DNA from: Streptomyces sp. NBC_00443
GTDB taxonomy: Bacteria; Actinomycetota; Actinomycetes; Streptomycetales; Streptomycetaceae
NCBI RefSeq assembly: GCF_036014175.1
Contig: NZ_CP107917.1
Coordinates: 8,370,001-8,434,000, forward strand
Direction: 5' to 3'
Length of the DNA: 64,000 bases
In this document: in pieces, positions 45,031 to 53,877 of the stretch
How the letters are laid out: each line of letters begins with the position of its first letter
How positions within the stretch are numbered: the first letter of the stretch is position 1
The notes under the pieces: generated by a model
Told to the model about the DNA's origin: nothing
Database searches by the model: none
Seen by the model: the letters and a program-made list of their open reading frames with translations, nothing else
Translations under genes and position numbers: made by a program

Positions 45031-45382
45031 ATGACCTTCGCCGTGCTCGACGAGTTCGAGCGCGGCGCTCTCCTGCCGACCGGGGAGCAGCAGCTCCTTG
45101 AGGCCGGTGTGCTCGTGCACGCCACCGGCTACCGGCCCCGCGACCTCGCCGCGCTGCTCGGCGAGGCCGCGAAGGTCTGTCTGCGGGACGACGGGGACGC
45201 GCTGCGGGTCTCCCGCGACCACCGTGTGGAGACCGCGCCCGATGTCACCGCGGGCATCTACCTCCAGGGCGGCACCGAGCACACTCACGGACTCACCTCG
45301 ACCCTGCTGTCGATCGACCACCGCTATCCGGGCGGGGGAGATCCACCGCTCCCTGCCGGCCCGCCGCTCGGCGTCCGTCTGA
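45031..45382 (+). pseudogene. Lysine/ornithine N-monooxygenase (IucD/SidA type), C-terminal remnant with frameshift
   Basis: About 115 residues of the C-terminus of a siderophore N-hydroxylase survive: LDEFERGALLPTGEQQLLE, VHATGYRPRDL and IYLQGGTEHTHGLTSTLLS. At 45309-45318 the sequence GTCGATCGAC contains TCGA twice; removing one copy restores STTAIRAGEIHRSLPARR and a stop at 45380-45382. The N-terminal 300 or so residues (FAD and NADPH sites) are absent. It points tail-to-tail at the isochorismatase remnant. Confidence 0.65.
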
Positions 45383-45387
45383 GCGGT

Positions 45388-45911
45388 TCAGACCGCTTCC
45401 GCCGCGGGCACGGCGGGGTCGAGGGCGGCCACCACCCGATCCGTGGACGTCACCACCCCGCACGTGTCCGCCACCGGCTCGAGCGCGAACTCATGGCTGC
45501 CGGCCGACGCGTGGGCGACGGCGTCCGCGACGACGAAGGGCTCCAGGTCCTGCACCCAGGCGTCGGCGGCGGTCATCAGCACGCCGACCCGGGCGAACAG
45601 CCCCGTGATCACGACCTGGTCCCGCTTGAGGTCACGCAACCGGCTGTCCAGCCGGGTCCGGGCGAACGCGCTGTGCTTGCGTGCCGTGAGCACGGCGTCC
45701 CCGGTGCGCGGCTCGACCTGCTCGGCGAACGCCTCGCCGTCCCGGTCGGCCTGTCCTTCGGAACCAGCGGGGCGCCGCACGTACAGGGCGGGTCCGCGTT
45801 CCCCGGCGGGCACCGAGTGGATGACGGGCACGCCCGCGGCATGTGCGGCTCGCACCAACCGGCCGGTGTTCGCGAGTTCGATGTCTTGTCGGTTGGGCCT
45901 GTGAACTGACC
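45388..45911 (-). pseudogene. Isochorismatase family protein, N-terminally truncated
   Basis: About 165 residues of an EntB/PhzD-type isochorismatase: GVPVIHSVPAGERG, the Lys of LTARKHSAFART, VVITGLFARVGVLMTAADAW and FVVADAVAHAS. The N-terminal 35-40 residues holding the catalytic Asp (normally VIDMQ-like) are missing; the frame runs into the end of the GH15 gene without a plausible start. The position usually occupied by Cys in cysteine hydrolases is Val, as expected for the isochorismatase side of the family. It is probably non-functional. Confidence 0.6.
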
Positions 45912-47747
45912 TCAGCCCAGGGCGCGATCCAGGTTGAACGCCGCACTTATCAGGGAGAGATGGGTGAACGCCTGCGGGAAATTGCCCTGTTGCTCGCCCG
46001 TGTGGCTGATCTCCTCGGCGTACAGGCCCAGATGGTTGGCGTACGTCAGCATCTTCTCGAAGGCCAGCTGCGCCTCGTCGACCCGGCCGGCCCGGACCAT
46101 GGCCTCCACGTACCAGAACGAGCAGATGGAGAAGGTGCCCTCGTCGCCGCGCACTCCGTCGGGGCTCGCCTCCGGGTCGTAGCGGTAGACCAGCGAGTCG
46201 GACACCAGTTCCTCGGTGAGCGCGTCGAGAGTGGACAGCCACTTCGGGTCGGTCGGCGCGATGAACTTGGCCATGGGCATCATCAGCACGGCCGCGTCCA
46301 GTACGTCACTGTCCTCGCACTGGACGAACGCCTTGCGGGTCTCGGACCAGCCCCGGCTCATGATCCGCCGGTAGATCCTGTCCCTGCTTTCCTGCCAGCG
46401 CGGCAGATCGGCGGGCAGCCCGCGGCGGTTGGCCATGCGGATGCCCCGCTCGATCGCCACCCAGCACATCAGTCGCGAGTACAGGAAGTTCTTGCGGCCG
46501 CCGCGGGTCTCCCAGATGCCCTCGTCGGGCTGGTCCCAGTTCTCGCACACCCACTCCACCAGCGCGCACACGTCGTCCCACTGGTCGCTGGAGATGGGCT
46601 GCGCCCACTTGTCGTACAGGTAGATCGAGTCGACCAGCGCGCCGTAGATGTCGAGCTGGAGCTGGTCGGAGGCGGCGTTGCCGACACGCACCGGAGCGGA
46701 GCCGAGATGGCCCTCCAGATGGTCGAGTACACGCTCGGGCAGATCGGTGCGGCCGTCGATGCCGTACATGATCTGCAACGGACCGGTCGGCGAGCCGTCG
46801 CCCTGGCTGACGTGCTCGGTCAGGAACTTCATGAAGGCCTCGGCCTCGGTCGTGAAGCCCAGCCGCAGCATGGCGTACACGCAGAAGGCGGCGTCGCGCA
46901 CCCACATGTACCGGTAGTCCCAGTTGCGTTCGCCGCCGAGCTGCTCGGGCAGACTCGTCGTCGGCGCGGCCACGATGGCACCGGTGGGCGCGTAGGTGAG
47001 CAGCTTCAGGGTCAGCGCGGAGCGGTGCACCATCTCCCGCCAGCGGCCCCGGTACTTGGAGGCGGACAGCCAGTCCCGCCAGTAGGCCACCGTGCTGTTG
47101 AACTGCCTCTCGGCCTCGGACCGCGCGCACCGCTTCAGTGCGAGCGCCCCGCTGATCTGGTCCAGCGCCAGCACCGCCGACTCGCCCTGGGAGAGCTTGA
47201 AGTCGGCGTGCACATCCGGCCCGTCGATCTCCAGCGGCACGGTGGAGGTCAGCCCGATCGACAACTCCTCCGACTCGAAGACCGCCACCTCGTCCTGCAT
47301 ACGGACGGTGTGCGTGCGGGTGCCGTAGTCGAAGCGGGGCGCGACGCGCGTACGGAACGGGATCGAGCCGCGTACGCACACCACACGCCGGATCAGCCGG
47401 TGTCGCTCGACCTCGGCCGTATCGCCGTCGACCGGCATGAAGTCCTGCACCTCGCCGACGCCGTCCTCGGTGAAGAACCTGGTGATCAGGACGTTGGTGT
47501 CGGGGAAGTAGAACTGCTTGGTCCGCGCCGGCACGGAGGCCGCCAGCTCGAAGCAGCCGCCCCGCTCGGCGTCCAGGATCGCCGCGAAGATGCTGGGCGC
47601 GTCGAAGGCCGGGCAGCAGTACCAGTCGATCGTGCCGTCCATGCCCACGAGGGCCACGCTGCGCAGATCGCCGATCAGGCCGTGATCGGCGATCGGCACG
47701 TACCGCGACGCCCCCGGTGTGCCCGTCTCGATCGGAGTAGTGCTCAT
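45912..47747 (-). CDS. Glycoside hydrolase family 15 protein (glucoamylase/trehalase-like)
   Basis: A 611-residue cytoplasmic protein (no signal peptide). The N-terminal beta domain (IADHGLIGDLRSVALVGMDG, IDWYCCPAFDAPSIFAAILD) and the alpha/alpha barrel with NWDYRYMWVRDAAF, DGSPTGPLQIMYGIDG and the catalytic glutamate candidates in EGIWETRGG are typical of the widespread bacterial GH15 enzymes. Some actinobacterial members are trehalases and others maltodextrin glucosidases. The sequence alone does not decide between them. Confidence 0.9.
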   Translation of the reverse strand: MSTTPIETGTPGASRYVPIADHGLIGDLRSVALVGMDGTIDWYCCPAFDAPSIFAAILDAERGGCFELAASVPARTKQFYFPDTNVLITRFFTEDGVGEVQDFMPVDGDTAEVERHRLIRRVVCVRGSIPFRTRVAPRFDYGTRTHTVRMQDEVAVFESEELSIGLTSTVPLEIDGPDVHADFKLSQGESAVLALDQISGALALKRCARSEAERQFNSTVAYWRDWLSASKYRGRWREMVHRSALTLKLLTYAPTGAIVAAPTTSLPEQLGGERNWDYRYMWVRDAAFCVYAMLRLGFTTEAEAFMKFLTEHVSQGDGSPTGPLQIMYGIDGRTDLPERVLDHLEGHLGSAPVRVGNAASDQLQLDIYGALVDSIYLYDKWAQPISSDQWDDVCALVEWVCENWDQPDEGIWETRGGRKNFLYSRLMCWVAIERGIRMANRRGLPADLPRWQESRDRIYRRIMSRGWSETRKAFVQCEDSDVLDAAVLMMPMAKFIAPTDPKWLSTLDALTEELVSDSLVYRYDPEASPDGVRGDEGTFSICSFWYVEAMVRAGRVDEAQLAFEKMLTYANHLGLYAEEISHTGEQQGNFPQAFTHLSLISAAFNLDRALG

Positions 47748-47840
47748 CGCAGCCTCCCTGGCCCGGCATGCGCCTCGCTCCCAGCGTAGGTGAGGTCGGC
47801 CGGGGAAGGGTCGGGCGGCGAAATCCCGGGGCCCGGGGCC

Positions 47841-48620
47841 TCAGACCGCGACGACCTGCACGCCCGCCTCCTCGAAGCGGTGCAGGATCTCCGGGTCGGC
47901 CGCCGTGTCCGTGACCAGTGTGTTCACCGCGTCGGCCGCGCAGATCCGGGCGAACGCCCGATGGCCCAGCTTGCTGGAGTCCGCGGCCACGACCACGCGC
48001 TCGGCGCGCTCGCACAGCAGCCGGTTGATCGCCGCCTCCGCCTCGTCGTGGGCGGCGGCACCGTGCGTGACGTCGAAGCCGACGACGCCGAGAACCGCCA
48101 CGTCGATCGTGATCTGGGACAGCACCCCGTCCGCGAGCGGCCCGATGAGCTCGTAGGACTGCGGGCGCGCCACCCCGCCGGTGACCACGATCTTGAACTG
48201 GGGGCGCACGGCCAGCTCATTGGCGATGTTGAGCGCGTTGGTGACGACGGTCAGCGCGGGCGACCCGGACGCGAGGTCGCTGCGCACGGCCAGGGCACGC
48301 GCCACCTCGGTGGTCGTCGTACCGCCGGTCAGCCCGACAGCCTCGCCGGGGGCGATGAGGTCGGCCACGGCCTTGGCGATGCGCTGCTTCTCGGAGGCGT
48401 GGCGGGCCGTCTTGTAGCGCAGCGGCAGCTCGTACGACACTCCGTGTACGACCGCGCCGCCCCGGGTGCGGACGAGCATCTGCTGCTCGGCCAGCTGGTC
48501 GAAGTCGCGGCGGATCGTCGCGGCCGAGACCTCCAGCTCGGCTGCCGCCTCCTCGACGTCCAGCCGGCCCCGCTCCACGAGCAGCTCCAGCAGCGCCTTC
48601 CAGCGGGCGTCGCGCGACAT
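47841..48620 (-). CDS. DeoR/GlpR family transcriptional regulator
   Basis: A 259-residue sugar-phosphate-responsive repressor. The DeoR helix-turn-helix is at the N-terminus (LDVEEAAAELEVSAATIRRDF) with VRTRGGAV at its end; the C-terminal isomerase-like effector domain has LTGGTTTTEVARAL and VVAADSSKLG. It is divergent from the SIS and aldolase genes, with 144 bases between starts, and presumably represses both directions until a phosphorylated amino sugar or ketose appears. Confidence 0.92.
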   Translation of the reverse strand: MSRDARWKALLELLVERGRLDVEEAAAELEVSAATIRRDFDQLAEQQMLVRTRGGAVVHGVSYELPLRYKTARHASEKQRIAKAVADLIAPGEAVGLTGGTTTTEVARALAVRSDLASGSPALTVVTNALNIANELAVRPQFKIVVTGGVARPQSYELIGPLADGVLSQITIDVAVLGVVGFDVTHGAAAHDEAEAAINRLLCERAERVVVAADSSKLGHRAFARICAADAVNTLVTDTAADPEILHRFEEAGVQVVAV

Positions 48621-48677
48621 CCACCCTCCATTCCTCGATCTCCCGCGACCTTAGCGCACGCTTCTTTCCCTGTTTGC

Positions 48678-48707
48678 TTGATTATGCTCGAAACTCGGAG
48701 CTATCTT
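48678..48707 (+). promoter_or_regulatory. Putative promoter of the SIS/aldolase operon
   Basis: TTGATT (48678-48683) and TATCTT (48702-48707) lie 18 bases apart in a distinctly AT-rich stretch (48661-48725) between the DeoR regulator and the SIS gene. No perfect palindrome is visible, so the exact DeoR binding site is not assigned. Confidence 0.4.
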
Positions 48708-48764
48708 GCAAGAACAATCAGATGACCATCGCGAAGCTCCATCAGAGGCCCGGAGGACGGCGGC

Positions 48765-49646
48765 ATGACGCATGTCGAGGACGAGCTCAACAGCCAGCCC
48801 GAGTGCTGGACCCGCGCCGCGACGGAAGCGGCCGGCCTCGGCGGGGTGCTGCCGGCGCCGGGGGAGCGGGTCGCGGTCGTCGGCTGCGGGACGTCGTACT
48901 TCATGGCGCAGGCGTTCGCCGCACTGCGCGAGGGGTCCGGCCGCGGCGAGACGGACGCCTTCGCCGCGTCGGAGTACCCGCACGGGCGCTCCTACGACCG
49001 AGTCCTCGCCCTCACCCGCTCCGGTACGACCACCGAAGTGCTCGACCTGCTGGGGCGGTTGAAGGGGCGCACGCCGACCGTCGCGATCACCGCCGACCCG
49101 GACACGCCCGTCATGGCGGTCGCCGACGAGGTCGTGGTCCTGGACTACGCGGACGAACGGTCCGTCGTGCAGACCAGGTTCGCGACCACCGTCCTCACGC
49201 TGCTGCGCGCCCACCTCGGCCTGCACACCGACGCGGCTGTGGCCGACGCCCGTGCCGCGCTCGCCGGCGAACTGCCCGAAGGGCTGGTGGAGTGCGAGCA
49301 GTTCACCTTCCTCGGCCGCGGCTGGACCGTGGGCCTGGCCAACGAGGCCGGGCTGAAGATGCGCGAGGCGTCGCTGTCCTGGACGGAGGCCTACCCGGCC
49401 ATGGAGTACCGGCACGGCCCGATCAGCATCACCACCGGCGGCACCGCGACCTGGATGTTCGGCGAGGCACCCGAAGGGCTGGCCGAACAGGTGCGCTCCA
49501 CCGGCGGGCTGTGGATCGAGGGCCGCCTGGACCCCCTCGCCGAACTGGTCCGCGCCCAGCGACTCGCCGTCGCCGTCGCAGCGGCACGCGGCCTCGACCC
49601 GGACCGGCCCCGCCACCTCACCCGCTCGGTGATCCTCGCCCCCTGA
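48765..49646 (+). CDS. SIS domain sugar-phosphate isomerase/deaminase (AgaS-like)
   Basis: A 293-residue protein with two SIS domains: VAVVGCGTSYFMAQAFAAL and LALTRSGTTTEVLDLL in the first; FLGRGWTVGLANEAGLKMREA and YRHGPISITTGG in the second. This is the GlmS-isomerase-like fold of AgaS/FrlB/GlmS-type enzymes, which deaminate or isomerise phosphorylated amino sugars. It is followed after 66 bases by a class II aldolase gene. A role in galactosamine or tagatose-type catabolism fits the DeoR-SIS-aldolase order. Confidence 0.88.
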   Translation: MTHVEDELNSQPECWTRAATEAAGLGGVLPAPGERVAVVGCGTSYFMAQAFAALREGSGRGETDAFAASEYPHGRSYDRVLALTRSGTTTEVLDLLGRLKGRTPTVAITADPDTPVMAVADEVVVLDYADERSVVQTRFATTVLTLLRAHLGLHTDAAVADARAALAGELPEGLVECEQFTFLGRGWTVGLANEAGLKMREASLSWTEAYPAMEYRHGPISITTGGTATWMFGEAPEGLAEQVRSTGGLWIEGRLDPLAELVRAQRLAVAVAAARGLDPDRPRHLTRSVILAP

Positions 49647-49712
49647 CGCACACCACGACACGCCCCCTGACGTGTCCGACGCGCCCTCTCCCGCGCCGAG
49701 AAAGGACAGGCC

Positions 49713-50567
49713 GTGCCCCTCGTGACCACCGGCGAGCTCGTCACCCGCGCCGCCGACGCCCGCTCCGCCGTCGCCGCCTTCAACGTCATCACCCTGGAGC
49801 ACGTCGAGGCGGTCATCACCGGCGCCGAGTCGGTGAGTTCTCCCGTCGTGCTCCAAGTCAGCGAGAACGCCGTCAAGTTCCGCTACGGACGGCTCCTCCC
49901 GCTCGCCCGCGCTGCCGTCGCCGCCGCCGAACGCGCCGCCGTCCCCGTCGCGTTGCACCTCGACCACATCCAGAGCGACGACCTGCTGCGCCAGGCGCCG
50001 GGCGCCGGGTTCAGCTCCGTGATGTACGACGCGGCGCGCCTGCCGTACGCCGACAACCTCGCCGCGACGAAGGCCGCCGCCGACTGGGCGCACGCCCAAG
50101 GCCTCTGGATCGAGGCCGAGTTGGGGCGGCTGGGCGGCAAGAACGGTGAGCCGCCCCTCGACGCCCACGCCCCCGGCGCCCGCACCGACCCCGCCGAGGC
50201 CCACGCCTTCGTCGCCGACTCCGGCGTCGACGCCCTCGCGGTCGCCGTCGGCAGCTCCCACGCCATGACCACCCGCACCGCCACCCTCGACCACGACCTC
50301 CTCAAGAGCCTCGCCACCACCCTGGACGTCCCCCTCGTCCTGCACGGCTCCTCCGGTGTCCCCGACGACGAACTGACCGCGGCGGTCGCGGGCGGCATCG
50401 CCAAGGTCAACGTCGGTACTGCCCTCAACATCGCCATGACGGGAGCGATCCGCGAATTCCTCGCCGCCCATCCCGAAGCGGTCGACTCGCGCAAGTACCT
50501 GAGCGTGGGACGGGAGGCGATGGTGCGGGCGGTGGCGGACATCATCGAGGTACTCAGGGCACCCTGA
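49713..50567 (+). CDS. Class II fructose/tagatose-bisphosphate aldolase
   Basis: A 284-residue zinc-dependent aldolase: the barrel start FNVITLEHVEAVI, zinc ligands in HLDHIQ, a Glu in IEAELGRLGG, a His in AVGSSHA, and VLHGSSGVPDDEL. GTG 49713 follows AAAGGACAGG. It cleaves a ketose bisphosphate to dihydroxyacetone phosphate and glyceraldehyde phosphate (or analogues). The family's usual SSVMIDGS block reads SSVMYDAARLPY here, so substrate preference may differ. No sugar kinase follows, although such clusters usually contain one. Confidence 0.9.
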   Translation: MPLVTTGELVTRAADARSAVAAFNVITLEHVEAVITGAESVSSPVVLQVSENAVKFRYGRLLPLARAAVAAAERAAVPVALHLDHIQSDDLLRQAPGAGFSSVMYDAARLPYADNLAATKAAADWAHAQGLWIEAELGRLGGKNGEPPLDAHAPGARTDPAEAHAFVADSGVDALAVAVGSSHAMTTRTATLDHDLLKSLATTLDVPLVLHGSSGVPDDELTAAVAGGIAKVNVGTALNIAMTGAIREFLAAHPEAVDSRKYLSVGREAMVRAVADIIEVLRAP

Positions 50568-50585
50568 CCAGCCACTCCCTGCAAG

Positions 50586-50681
50586 GAGGCGTTGCTCATC
50601 CCGCTCTACGGGCGGGCCGTGCAGACACGCAAACTCAACCGCTACCGCGTCGGGGACGCCGACCGCACCGTCACTTCTTGA
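50586..50681 (+). pseudogene. Leucine-carboxyl-methyltransferase-like protein, short N-terminal remnant
   Basis: Directly after the aldolase, an AAGGAGG sequence precedes a frame reading EALLIPLYGRAVQTRKL and ending at TGA 50679-50681. The block LLIPLYGRAV-x-x-RK is the start of Streptomyces LCM-type SAM methyltransferases of about 270 residues; nothing of the SAM-binding domain remains. It is a leftover of a lost gene, about 30 codons long, and overlaps the end of the convergent RNA methyltransferase. Confidence 0.5.
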
Positions 50682-51816
50682 CGGCCCTCAGCACCACGAA
50701 CTTCGCGTCACTGGCGACGAGTTGACTGTTGCCCAACAGCCGCCGCAGCTTCACGTGGTAGCCGAGGTGCCGGTTGCCGATGACCCACAGCTCACCGCCC
50801 GGCCGCAGCGCGTGCCGTGCCCCCGTGAACATGCGCCAGGCCGTCGAGTCGGTCGTAGCCTGGTGGGAGTGGAACGGCGGATTGTTGAGCACCAGGTCGA
50901 CGCTCCCGGCCGGCACGCCCGCCAGCCCGTCCCCGACCCGGAACTCGGCGTGCCCCGGCACCCCGTTCGCCTTGTACGTCGCCTCTGCCGAGGCCACCGC
51001 CTGGAAGGACTCGTCCACGAACAGCACCTCGGCCGCAGGGTTCGCCAGCGCCATCGCCGTACCGACGACGCCGTTGCCGCACCCGAGGTCGACCACCCGC
51101 CGGCCGCCCTTGCTGTCGGGCAGGTGGCCGAGGAAGAAGCGGGTGCCGATGTCGAGCCGGTCGGCGCAGAAGACGCCCGCGTGATTGACGACCGTGCGTC
51201 CTGAGACCGCGCCGATGCCGTCCGGGAGCGTGTACGTGTACGGCCACGGGTTGGCGGGCCGTTCTGCCGCCGACCGAGGCGTGCAGAAGATCAGCCGGGC
51301 CTTCCGCTCGGCGAGCGAGGTGCGGGTCGGACCGAGGATCCGCTCGAACAGCTGGAGCGTCGAGGTGTGGATCTCCTTCACCATGCCCGTGCCGACGACC
51401 ACCGTGCCCTCGTGCACCGCGGGTGCGAGCCGCAGCAGCTGGTCCTCCAGCAGTGCGAGACTCTTGGGCACCCTGACCAGGAGGACGTCGACGCGGTCCG
51501 GCGGCGGGTCCTGCGTCGTGAGCAGCCGGACGTCGCCGGGCTCGGCGCCATGGCGGGCGAGGTTGGCCCGGGTCGCCTCCTGGGCCAGGTAGGAGTCCGT
51601 GATCTGCACCGGCCGGTGCGCCGCGAGCGCCGTGACCAGGGCGCCCCAGCGGTCACCCACGACCACGACCGTGCCGGACAGCGGGATGTTCTGCTCGGCC
51701 AGATGCCTGAGGAGGTACTCGTCGGAGGCGTCCCAGGCACGCAGCCCGTCACGCGGGTCCTCGGGGAAACGGGACAGCGCGAGCTCGCCCCAGGGCGTCG
51801 TCATACGGTCGTTCAT
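50671..51816 (-). CDS. RsmC/RlmG-type rRNA guanine-N2 methyltransferase
   Basis: A 381-residue protein with two methyltransferase-like domains, as in RsmC/RlmG. The N-terminal one is degenerate; the C-terminal catalytic half has VVDLGCGNGVVGTAM (SAM motif), VLFVDES and the catalytic LNNPPFHSHQ. It methylates a guanine of ribosomal RNA; whether 16S G1207-like or 23S G1835-like is not decided. FCADRLDIGTRFFL is another family block. It stops inside the LCM remnant. Confidence 0.88.
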   Translation of the reverse strand: MNDRMTTPWGELALSRFPEDPRDGLRAWDASDEYLLRHLAEQNIPLSGTVVVVGDRWGALVTALAAHRPVQITDSYLAQEATRANLARHGAEPGDVRLLTTQDPPPDRVDVLLVRVPKSLALLEDQLLRLAPAVHEGTVVVGTGMVKEIHTSTLQLFERILGPTRTSLAERKARLIFCTPRSAAERPANPWPYTYTLPDGIGAVSGRTVVNHAGVFCADRLDIGTRFFLGHLPDSKGGRRVVDLGCGNGVVGTAMALANPAAEVLFVDESFQAVASAEATYKANGVPGHAEFRVGDGLAGVPAGSVDLVLNNPPFHSHQATTDSTAWRMFTGARHALRPGGELWVIGNRHLGYHVKLRRLLGNSQLVASDAKFVVLRAVKK

Positions 51817-51893
51817 CGTGCGTCAAGGCTAAGCGACCGCGGCGGCGCCGCTCGCCGCCCCGCAGGTCACGGCCGGTGGGGAGGATGGAGGAC

Positions 51894-52550
51894 ATGGACG
51901 CCGAGCTGTTCCCCCGCGAGCGTACGGAGGTCGCGCCGGGCGCGGTGCACCTGCCCGGCTGGCTGGACGCGCCGGCCCAGAGCGAGCTGCTGGAGGCCTG
52001 CCGCGCGTGGGCGCGCCCACCGGCCGGCCTGCGCACGGTGCGCACCCCCGGCGGCGGCACGATGACCGCCCGCCAGGTCTGCCTGGGCTGGCACTGGTAC
52101 CCGTACGCCTACGCCCGCACGGTCGTCGACGGCGACGGAACCCCGGTGAAGCCGTTCCCCGAGTGGCTGGGCGACCTCGGCCGCCGCGCGGTGCGGGACA
52201 CCGTGGGTGCGGACATGCTCCGCGGACCTGAGACCGCGTACGACATCGCTCTGATCAACTTTTACGAAGCCGACGCCCGCATGGGCATGCACCGCGACAG
52301 CGACGAGAAGTCGGACGCCCCCGTGGTGTCCCTGAGCCTCGGCGACACCTGCGTCTTCCGCTTCGGCAACACCGAGACCCGGAGCCGGCCGTACACGGAC
52401 GTCGAGCTGCGCAGCGGCGACCTGTTCGTGTTCGGTGGCCCCGCGCGGCTCGCCCACCACGGTGTGCCGAAGGTGCAGCCGGGCACCGCACCGCCGGAGT
52501 TGGGGCTGACCGGCCGGCTGAACATCACGCTCAGGGTGAGCGGCCTGTAG
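51894..52550 (+). CDS. AlkB-type 2-oxoglutarate/Fe(II) dioxygenase
   Basis: A 218-residue oxidative demethylase of alkylated DNA bases. The Fe-binding HxD...H set is in MGMHRDSDEKSDAP and ARLAHHGV, and the 2-oxoglutarate-binding Arg in GRLNITLRVS. NFYEADARMG and FRFGNTE are family blocks. I chose ATG 51894, with GGGGAGG nine bases upstream; ATG 51885 would have almost no spacing. It is divergent from the rRNA methyltransferase. No Ada-type regulator is adjacent. Confidence 0.9.
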   Translation: MDAELFPRERTEVAPGAVHLPGWLDAPAQSELLEACRAWARPPAGLRTVRTPGGGTMTARQVCLGWHWYPYAYARTVVDGDGTPVKPFPEWLGDLGRRAVRDTVGADMLRGPETAYDIALINFYEADARMGMHRDSDEKSDAPVVSLSLGDTCVFRFGNTETRSRPYTDVELRSGDLFVFGGPARLAHHGVPKVQPGTAPPELGLTGRLNITLRVSGL

Positions 52551-52586
52551 GCCGCCGGACCTGCGGATCATGGGAGACTCGCCCTC

Positions 52587-53825
52587 ATGAGCGGCAAGGC
52601 GGACCCCCGGACGGCGGGGGAAGGTACCACCTCGAGGGCGCGGTTGGACCGGGGGCGCGGCGCGCTCGGACCCGCGTTGGAGCTCGTGCACACCGGTCGC
52701 GCACCCACACGCGCGGTCCTCACCGCCGAGCTCGGCGTGACCCGGGCGACGGCGGGTGCGGTCGCCGCCGAGCTGGAGGCGCTCGGGCTGATCAGGGTCG
52801 ACGCACGGCCCGGCGCGGCGGCGGGGTCGCAGGGGCGGCCCTCGCACCGGCTGGCGGTCGCCGAGGACGGCCCGGTCGTCCTCGCCGCACAGGTGCACGC
52901 CGACGGATTCCGGGCGGCGCTGGTCGGCCTGGGCGGCCGCATCGTCGCCACCGCGCCCGGCTGCGAGACCGTGGACGCCGACCCGGCGAAGGTGCTCGGG
53001 TCCGTCGTCGAGGCGGGCGCCGACCTGCTGCGCACGACCGGACGGCGCTGCGTCGGCGCCGGGCTCGCCGTACCGTCCGCCGTCGCCGAACCCGACGGTC
53101 TGGCCCTGAACCCCCTGCACCTGGCGTGGCCCGTGGGGGCCCCTGTCCGCCGCATCTTCACGGAGTGCGTGCGCGCCGCCGGGATCACCGGACCGGCGTT
53201 CACCGGCAACGACGTCAACCTCGTCGCGCTCGCCGAGCACCGGCACGGGGCGGGTCGCGGCGCCCGCGACCTGCTGTGCGTGGCCACCGGGCACCGCGGC
53301 GTCGGCGGTGCGCTCGTGCTGGACGGCCGTCTGCACACCGGCAGTTCGGGCCTGGCCCTGGAGGTCGGTCACCTCACCGTGAACCCCGAGGGCAGGCCCT
53401 GCCACTGCGGCAGCCGCGGCTGTCTCGACGTCGAGGCCGACCCGCTGGCGTTCCTCACGGCCGCCGGCCGCGAGCCCGGCCCCGAGGTCTCCCTGCTCCA
53501 GCAGGCCAAGGAGCTGATCCGCACCCACTACGGCGACCCCACGATCCGCATCGCCACCGAGGCCCTCATCGACCGCCTCGGCCTGGGCCTCGCCGGCCTG
53601 GTCAACATCCTCAACCCGGACCGCATCATCCTCGGCGGCCTCCACGCCACCCTCCTCGACGCCGACCCCGGCCGCCTGCGCGCCGTCGTCGCCGACCGCA
53701 GCCTCTGGGGGCAGAGCGGCAGCGTCCCGATCCTCGCGTGCACCCTCGACCACAACAGCCTGGTCGGCGCCGCCGAGTTGGCCTGGCAGCCGGTGCTGGA
53801 CGATCCACTGGGGGCGCTGGCCTAG
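52587..53825 (+). CDS. ROK family transcriptional regulator
   Basis: A 412-residue protein with an N-terminal winged helix (APTRAVLTAELGVTRATAGAVA) and a sugar-kinase-like ROK domain. The zinc motif CHCGSRGCLD and EVGHLTVNPEG are present, with FTGNDVNLVALAEH near the sugar site. It probably senses a free sugar and represses carbohydrate genes elsewhere; none is directly adjacent. Many ROK regulators bind palindromes like the one at 2434-2446, but no link can be drawn from position. Confidence 0.9.
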   Translation: MSGKADPRTAGEGTTSRARLDRGRGALGPALELVHTGRAPTRAVLTAELGVTRATAGAVAAELEALGLIRVDARPGAAAGSQGRPSHRLAVAEDGPVVLAAQVHADGFRAALVGLGGRIVATAPGCETVDADPAKVLGSVVEAGADLLRTTGRRCVGAGLAVPSAVAEPDGLALNPLHLAWPVGAPVRRIFTECVRAAGITGPAFTGNDVNLVALAEHRHGAGRGARDLLCVATGHRGVGGALVLDGRLHTGSSGLALEVGHLTVNPEGRPCHCGSRGCLDVEADPLAFLTAAGREPGPEVSLLQQAKELIRTHYGDPTIRIATEALIDRLGLGLAGLVNILNPDRIILGGLHATLLDADPGRLRAVVADRSLWGQSGSVPILACTLDHNSLVGAAELAWQPVLDDPLGALA

Positions 53826-53877
53826 GGGCTGTTGCGAGGGTTGCGCCTGCCGCGCGACGCCACTTACCCAACAGGTC

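Noticed and set aside
45912..46242. Extension of the isochorismatase frame into the GH15 gene
   Set aside because: The extra codons are antisense-like frame shadow of GH15 and lack the expected VIDMQ-type N-terminus.
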